In this document: positions 5,179-8,487 of the stretch, in pieces
Position numbering within the stretch: the stretch's first letter is position 1
Layout of the letters: each line of letters opens with the position of its first letter
Assembly (NCBI GenBank): GCA_051889975.1
Contig: JBJFDJ010000028.1
Span: 1 to 8,487 of the forward strand
DNA: 8,487 nt
Source: UBA9845 sp051889975
GTDB lineage: Bacteria > Bacillota > Clostridia > Christensenellales > UBA1242
Reading direction: 5' to 3'
Notes under the pieces: model-generated
Databases searched by the model: none
What the model was told of the DNA's origin: nothing
What the model saw: the letters and a program-made list of their open reading frames with translations, nothing else
Position numbers and translations under genes: made by a program

Positions 5179-6435
5179 TTAATCTTCACTGCCGTCACCA
5201 ATTTCTTCAACTTTTGACAACTGTTTTGTGATTTTTTGACTTTTTTTGGTTGCATCTTCTATGGTGCTACTTACTTCGCCCAATTTTTTTTGCGTTTTTG
5301 TCAAAAGCTCAACATAGGTTGCAAACTCTTTGCGAAAAACTGAAAGCATATTCCAAATTTCTGCGCTTCTCTTTTCAATTGCCAAAGTCTTAAAGCCCAT
5401 CTGCAAACTATTTAAAAGTGCCGACAATGTTGTTGGTCCACAAATCAAAATTCTTAACTCTTGTTGCAGTTTTTCAACTAACGCAGTGTTGCGAATAACA
5501 TCGCTATAAAGTCCTTCTGTTGCCAAATACATTATTGCAAAATCAGTTGTGTTTGGTATGCAAATATATTTTTTGTTTATGTTTTTTGCCTCTTCTTTAA
5601 TTCTGGCTTCAAGCGCCTTTTGACTTTTTGCAATTAAATCAACATCGCCACTGTCCATGGCATCAACAAGCCTAACATAGTCTTCCATAGGAAATTTTGC
5701 ATCAACAGGAAGCATGACATTTTTGTCATCTTTGCCGGGAAGATATATTACAAAATCAACACGGTCATTGTTTTCTGGGTTTGTGTTAACTTGACTTGCG
5801 AACTGATTTGGTGCAAGCATTTGTTCAAGCAAACCGTTTAACTGCACTTCGCCAAAAGTTCCCCTTGTTTTAACGTTGTTAATAACTTTTTTAAGGTCAC
5901 CCACACCACTTGCCAAACTTTGCATCTCGCCAAGACCTTTTGTAACTGCTTGCAGTTGGTCGCTTACAATGGCAAAACTTTTGTTAAGTCTGTCTTGCAA
6001 AGTTGCATTTAATTTTTCGTCAACTGTCATTCGCATTTCATCAAGTTTTTTCTCATTGCTCTGTTGCAGTTTTGATAAATTTTCACTTGTAACAGCAATC
6101 AATTTTTCCATTTGAGTTATATTGCTGGCAGTTAGTTCAGTCATCTTTTGATTTATTATTTCAAGTTCCTTGCTACTCGCACTACTCAGCGCTTTAACGC
6201 TGTCAACAACATTGTTGTTATACAACTTAATTTGCTCCAAAACCGAGTTGTTCATTTCCCTAACAAGCGCCTGTTGATTTATAAATTCAACTCTCATTTG
6301 CTCATTTAATTTTTCCAACAATTTTTGTTGCTCTTGCAAAACATTATCGCCAGATTTTGTTTGCTTTTTAAACACTAACAAAATTCCCAACAAAAGATTA
6401 ATGGCACATAAAACAATAATTATAATTAATTCCAT
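5179..6435 (-). CDS. rmuC: DNA recombination protein RmuC
   Basis: RmuC-family proteins are membrane-tethered, coiled-coil proteins with a nuclease-like domain; loss in E. coli raises recombination at short inverted repeats. Here 418 residues start with a membrane helix at 2-22, then a long coiled coil (about 30-180) rich in Lys, Glu, Gln and Asn. The RmuC domain follows: GTFGEVQLNGLLEQML with Glu196, RVDFVIYLPG with Asp227, and LPVDAKFP with Asp245 and Lys247, an E...D...DxK arrangement like PD-(D/E)XK enzymes. It continues with IPNTTDFAIMYLATEGLY and GPTTLSALLNSLQMGF, both typical of the family, and a C-terminal coiled coil. The ATG at 6435 is chosen because it puts the membrane helix at the N terminus, as in homologues. 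No ribosome binding site precedes it, and the promoter suggests an mRNA starting at the ATG itself. Confidence 0.95.
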   Translation of the reverse strand: MELIIIIVLCAINLLLGILLVFKKQTKSGDNVLQEQQKLLEKLNEQMRVEFINQQALVREMNNSVLEQIKLYNNNVVDSVKALSSASSKELEIINQKMTELTASNITQMEKLIAVTSENLSKLQQSNEKKLDEMRMTVDEKLNATLQDRLNKSFAIVSDQLQAVTKGLGEMQSLASGVGDLKKVINNVKTRGTFGEVQLNGLLEQMLAPNQFASQVNTNPENNDRVDFVIYLPGKDDKNVMLPVDAKFPMEDYVRLVDAMDSGDVDLIAKSQKALEARIKEEAKNINKKYICIPNTTDFAIMYLATEGLYSDVIRNTALVEKLQQELRILICGPTTLSALLNSLQMGFKTLAIEKRSAEIWNMLSVFRKEFATYVELLTKTQKKLGEVSSTIEDATKKSQKITKQLSKVEEIGDGSED

Positions 6436-6441
6436 GCATAA

Positions 6442-6470
6442 ATTATAACAAAAAATGCAACATAAAGCAA
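6442..6470 (-). promoter_or_regulatory. Promoter of rmuC, apparently leaderless
   Basis: On the - strand TTGCTT (6465-6470) and a perfect TATAAT (6442-6447) are 17 bases apart. Only six bases separate the -10 from the ATG at 6435, so the predicted transcription start falls on the start codon or within a base or two of it. Confidence 0.65.
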
Positions 6471-6727
6471 AATATTTATAAAAAAACACATATTATTATC
6501 TTATTTTGCAATTTTACATATGATATTTTTGCTTTATATGATGTTTTTTATTGATTTATTTTTACCAATTTGGCTTGATGTGTGCATTTCAAAAAATTAA
6601 AAAATGGCAACTTTTTACATGCCCACAAACAAATTATGTAAGATTTATAACCTGACATCATTATAAAAAATCACATCGTTTTAAATTAATTAAAACAAAA
6701 AAGCAAATAAATAATTGTTTCTGTTGC

Positions 6728-6756
6728 TTGACAATATTAAAAGTGTTTGATATAAT
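6728..6756 (+). promoter_or_regulatory. Perfect consensus promoter upstream of tRNA-Ser
   Basis: TTGACA (6728-6733), 17 bases, then TATAAT (6751-6756): both hexamers and the spacing are exactly consensus. The predicted start near 6763 is about 180 bases before the tRNA, leaving an unusually long leader. A further TATAAT at 6826-6831 lacks a -35. Confidence 0.85.
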
Positions 6757-6878
6757 GCTTTTGCATATAAAAATTAATATGATAAATTTTACTGTTGTTC
6801 AAAGTTAAAACTATGGTCAACAATATATAATATATGCAAAAATCATTACAACAAAATATTTCTAAAAATATTAAAACC

Positions 6879-6917
6879 AAATATTGCAAAATTGATTACA
6901 AAAAAAATATTGCAAAA
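6879..6917 (+). repeat. 13-bp direct repeat in the tRNA leader
   Basis: AAATATTGCAAAA occurs at 6879-6891 and again at 6905-6917, 26 bases apart. Both are exact. In such AT-rich DNA this may be chance, though the shared TTGC core makes it a little more than an A-run. Confidence 0.5.
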
Positions 6918-6945
6918 AAATTAATTAAAAAAATTAAATAACCAT

Positions 6946-7035
6946 GGAGAGTTACCCAAGTGGTTAAGGGGGCACCCTGCTAAGGTGTTAGGTCGAGAAA
7001 TCGGCGCGAGGGTTCAAATCCCTCACTCTCCGCCA
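6946..7035 (+). tRNA. tRNA-Ser (anticodon GCU)
   Basis: A 90-base class II tRNA. The acceptor stem GGAGAGT (6946-6952) pairs perfectly with ACTCTCC (7025-7031), followed by discriminator G and an encoded CCA (7033-7035). The anticodon stem GCACC/GGTGT closes the loop CTGCTAA with anticodon GCT at 6979-6981, reading AGC and AGU codons. A long variable arm (GTCGA/TCGGC region) and the G discriminator confirm serine identity. The T arm GAGGG-TTCAAAT-CCCTC is regular. Confidence 0.98.
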
Positions 7036-7045
7036 AGAGAGAGTC

Positions 7046-7085
7046 ATACGAAACATTTTGAAAGAAGTGTTTCGTATTTCTTTTT
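7046..7085 (+). terminator. Terminator of tRNA-Ser
   Basis: ATACGAAACA (7046-7055) pairs perfectly with TGTTTCGTAT (7068-7077) across a 12-base loop, followed by TTCTTTTT. It starts ten bases after the tRNA CCA end, so the tRNA is transcribed alone. Confidence 0.88.
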
Positions 7086-7225
7086 ACAGCGAGAGATTGG
7101 AAGCCTTAAAAATTTTGCACGATAACGGGATAAAAACTTTTGCAAGTTTTGGACCTACAATTGAACTTGAAGAAAGTTTAAAACTGATTAAAAAGATATT
7201 TGAATTAGTTCAATATGTAAGCTTT
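7079..7225 (+). pseudogene. Probable remnant of a radical SAM (SplB-like) protein gene
   Basis: The frame that leads into the 7277 gene encodes, from about 7079 to 7225, a stretch of about 49 residues containing SERLEALKILHDNGIKTF and then ASFGPTIELEESLKLIKKI. This reads like an inner part of the radical SAM barrel in COG1533/SplB-type proteins, where ERLEALKxLHxxGIKT is followed by a GP strand and a helix. The CxxxCxxC iron-sulfur motif and everything upstream are missing. No start codon with a ribosome binding site exists: the frame opens inside the tRNA terminator. I infer a fragment left by deletion or insertion next to the tRNA. The assignment rests on recalled family patterns only. Confidence 0.5.
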
Positions 7226-7276
7226 ATAAGTTTTTTGATTGCACAGCAGTTTATTAATAAGATTGGAGGGATTAAT

Positions 7277-7990
7277 ATGGAATATAGTATGGACGCAATT
7301 TTAGATATTTTTAGCAATTGTGATAAATTTTCATTAACTTCAACAATGCCTATCACTGAAATACCTAAAAAAGATAAAATTAAACTTTTAAACAATCATC
7401 TAAATGATGTTAAACAACATTTGCAAGATATTTATAATAAAGAAAGTCAAACAGAAAATTCTTTACCTGAATTTGATGTTCTTTTTGATGATATTGTTGA
7501 TGAATGCATAAAATTTTACGACAAGATTCGTGGCAAAGATATAATCAAATTATGCAACAATGGAAACAGCCCATTTATTTGTGACCACGTAGGAAAAGAT
7601 ACAAAGTATAGTGAACCTTTAAAATTAATTTGGCATTTTTATCACAATATTCAACATGTTTTGATGTCGGATGATAATTTAAATAATTTAAATGTATGCA
7701 ACGAATTAAATACCGAAAAGATTTTTGCCGATGGCAAAGATAAAATTTTAAAAGAAAACTTATTGAGTTATGAATTTACATATTTAACTCATTGCACAGG
7801 TGGACCTTTGCAGTTAGTTCTGTATTTTCCATTAAATGAAAACACAAAAAAATGGTTGCTACAATTTAAAAATGATTATGATTTAGAAAATTCAAATTTT
7901 GAAGATTTGGCAATTTATAACAATGACAAACTTGAATTTTCATCATGCACTCATGAACAATTTAATAGTTTAGGCTCTGATTTTTCATAA
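7277..7990 (+). CDS. Hypothetical protein, 237 residues
   Basis: I do not recognise this protein. The start at 7277 is well supported: GGAGGG (7265-7270) lies six bases ahead, and upstream codons belong to an unrelated remnant in the same frame. The product is acidic and very rich in Asn, Asp, Lys and Leu, with no signal peptide or membrane segment, so it should be cytosolic. The first two thirds look helical (KIKLLNNHLNDVKQHLQDIY, FDDIVDECIKFYDKI, PLKLIWHFYHNIQHVL). Near the C terminus comes a more conserved-looking, strand-like part, FTYLTHCTGGPLQLVLYFP. No catalytic motif is clear; scattered Cys and His residues (ICDH, HFYHNIQH, THCTGG, SCTHE) could bind metal but form no known pattern. 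Codons are heavily A/T-ended, unlike rmuC or ldh, and together with its place behind a tRNA and gene remnant this suggests acquired DNA. It is a single-gene unit with its own terminator; no clear promoter was found. Confidence 0.85.
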   Translation: MEYSMDAILDIFSNCDKFSLTSTMPITEIPKKDKIKLLNNHLNDVKQHLQDIYNKESQTENSLPEFDVLFDDIVDECIKFYDKIRGKDIIKLCNNGNSPFICDHVGKDTKYSEPLKLIWHFYHNIQHVLMSDDNLNNLNVCNELNTEKIFADGKDKILKENLLSYEFTYLTHCTGGPLQLVLYFPLNENTKKWLLQFKNDYDLENSNFEDLAIYNNDKLEFSSCTHEQFNSLGSDFS

Positions 7991-7992
7991 CT

Positions 7993-8030
7993 AAAAAAGG
8001 TGTGAGATTATTTACGTCTCCACCTTTTTT
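7993..8030 (+). terminator. Terminator of the 7277 gene
   Basis: A6GGTG plus GAGA (7993-8007) pairs with TCTCCACC plus T6 (8017-8030), fourteen pairs with one bulged T at 8003 and a nine-base loop. It begins three bases after the stop codon. The A and T runs make it potentially bidirectional. Confidence 0.9.
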
Positions 8031-8188
8031 GATGTAACAGTGAATATTGCCAACCAAAATATTTAACCACGTAAAGCAAATTGTTTTGTTTTTGATGACG
8101 CAACTAGCACAAAATTAGCCTTTGATAGATTATTCATAAAAAAATTTTCAATTGCTTCAAAAACGAAAATTGCCATATTTTTGGGCAT

Positions 8189-8233
8189 AAAAAAAGTGAA
8201 TCATTAAAGCCGTATGACTTTTTTGTTCACTTT
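8189..8233 (-). terminator. Terminator of the gene at the right edge
   Basis: On the - strand AAAGTGAA (from 8233) pairs with TTCACTTT (to 8193), eight pairs. An inner TCAT/ATGA stem and a run of seven T complete it. It lies 16 bases beyond the stop codon at 8249. On the + strand there is no T-run. Confidence 0.75.
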
Positions 8234-8248
8234 GTAAGTTAAGTTTAA

Positions 8249-8487
8249 TTAAAAAGTTAAATTAGATTCTTCCATGTTAACTTCGTGTGTTTCATCTGCA
8301 ATGTCGTGTTGGCGAACTGTTCTCTTTTTTGTAAAATCAATAATTTCTTTTGGTTCTTTTGCCTTGTTGTTTTCTTCTTTTTCAAGTTCATCGTCTTTAA
8401 AAACTTCTTTTGATTCTTTTGCTTTTTTGCTTGCTCTTTTTTCTGCTCTTTTTTCTGCTCTTTTTTCTGCTCTTTTTTCTGCTCTTT
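8249..8487 (-). CDS. C-terminal tail of a charged repeat-containing protein, partial
   Basis: The last 78 residues of a gene that enters from the right edge and stops at 8249. The visible part is low-complexity and highly charged. First come four to five Ala-Glu-Lys-Arg tetrapeptides, then a Lys-rich linker with an imperfect internal repeat (KAKESKEVF and KAKEPKEII). A more ordinary end follows: DFTKKRTVRQHDIADETHEV and NMEESNLTF. Such basic-acidic tails usually form extended single alpha helices or disordered linkers. The functional domain lies outside the window, so I cannot name the protein. The reading frame is supported by the absence of stops, the repeat being an exact multiple of three, and the terminator that follows. 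Confidence 0.8.
   Translation of the reverse strand, partial: RAEKRAEKRAEKRAEKRASKKAKESKEVFKDDELEKEENNKAKEPKEIIDFTKKRTVRQHDIADETHEVNMEESNLTF
8433..8487 (-). repeat. 12-bp tandem repeat inside the partial CDS
   Basis: The + strand unit GCTCTTTTTTCT occurs four times perfectly (8433, 8445, 8457, 8469) and a fifth copy starts at 8481 and is cut by the window edge. On the coding strand each unit is one Arg-Ala-Glu-Lys. The absence of any substitution points to recent expansion by slippage; copy number is likely to vary between strains and may be misassembled. Confidence 0.95.

Larger units (their letters stand above)
6436..6945. other. Divergent intergenic region between rmuC and tRNA-Ser
   Basis: About 510 very AT-rich bases with a promoter for each side. 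Between the two promoters (6490-6720) I see no gene, RNA structure or repeat beyond A/T runs. The only reading frames are very short and lack ribosome binding sites. Confidence 0.6.

Noticed and set aside
6436..6489. Longer RmuC from GTG at 6489
   Set aside because: No ribosome binding site, and it would put 18 Phe/Cys/Tyr-rich residues before the normal membrane anchor; the rmuC promoter lies inside this stretch.
6604..6666. A 20-codon frame on the + strand upstream of tRNA-Ser
   Set aside because: No ribosome binding site or promoter close by; short frames are expected by chance.
7058..7276. Extending the orphan gene to a TTG at 7058 (310 residues)
   Set aside because: The TTG lies in the loop of the tRNA terminator with no ribosome binding site, while ATG 7277 has GGAGGG six bases ahead.
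8063..8188. A 41-codon frame on the - strand
   Set aside because: Stop-free and protein-like at a glance, but its ATG has no ribosome binding site and sits in the T-run of a terminator.
1..8487. CRISPR array, insertion sequence, integrase or riboswitch
   Set aside because: No spaced direct repeats of CRISPR size, no transposase or integrase coding region, and no leader matching a riboswitch class I know.

Overview
The window is chromosomal DNA from a strongly AT-rich, low-GC bacterium, most likely a gut-type Bacillota (Clostridia-like) known from a metagenome assembly. The signs are good AGGAG-type ribosome binding sites, TTGACA/TATAAT-type promoters, an L-lactate dehydrogenase, a VanW-family wall protein and many hairpin plus T-run terminators. 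A run of exactly 100 N (4946-5045) marks a scaffold join of unknown true length. I cannot name the genus.

Layout. 14-83 is a long hairpin. 190-1098 (-) is an L-lactate dehydrogenase with its own promoter. 1551-2353 (+) is a TrmH/SpoU-family RNA 2'-O-ribose methyltransferase broken by a one-base frameshift in its first conserved motif. 2657-4078 (-) is a membrane-anchored VanW-family protein. 4225-4545 (-) is an XRE-type repressor, divergent from a small helical protein of unknown function (from 4712, +) that runs into the N gap. The space between these two holds a strong promoter surrounded by repeated AATACTA sites. 5179-6435 (-) is RmuC, apparently read from a leaderless mRNA. 6946-7035 (+) is tRNA-Ser(GCU) with its own terminator. 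It is followed by what looks like a remnant of a radical SAM gene, then a 237-residue protein I do not recognise (7277-7990, +). The right edge (8249-8487, -) is the tail of a charged protein with an Ala-Glu-Lys-Arg tetrapeptide repeat encoded by a 12-bp tandem DNA repeat.

The genes do not form one pathway. LDH, RmuC and VanW are separate housekeeping or envelope genes. The XRE/small-protein pair looks like a self-contained regulated module. The tRNA-proximal part looks like accessory DNA.

The most unusual non-coding signal is a family of five related hairpins (2375, 2527, 4184, 5053, 5134) with GCCGTCAA...TTGGTGGC arms. Four intact copies keep a tandem G-U/U-G wobble at the same place in the stem, and two of them carry a second tandem wobble ten base pairs further in. 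They sit at gene ends as terminators, two of them in convergent gaps. One further copy has decayed.
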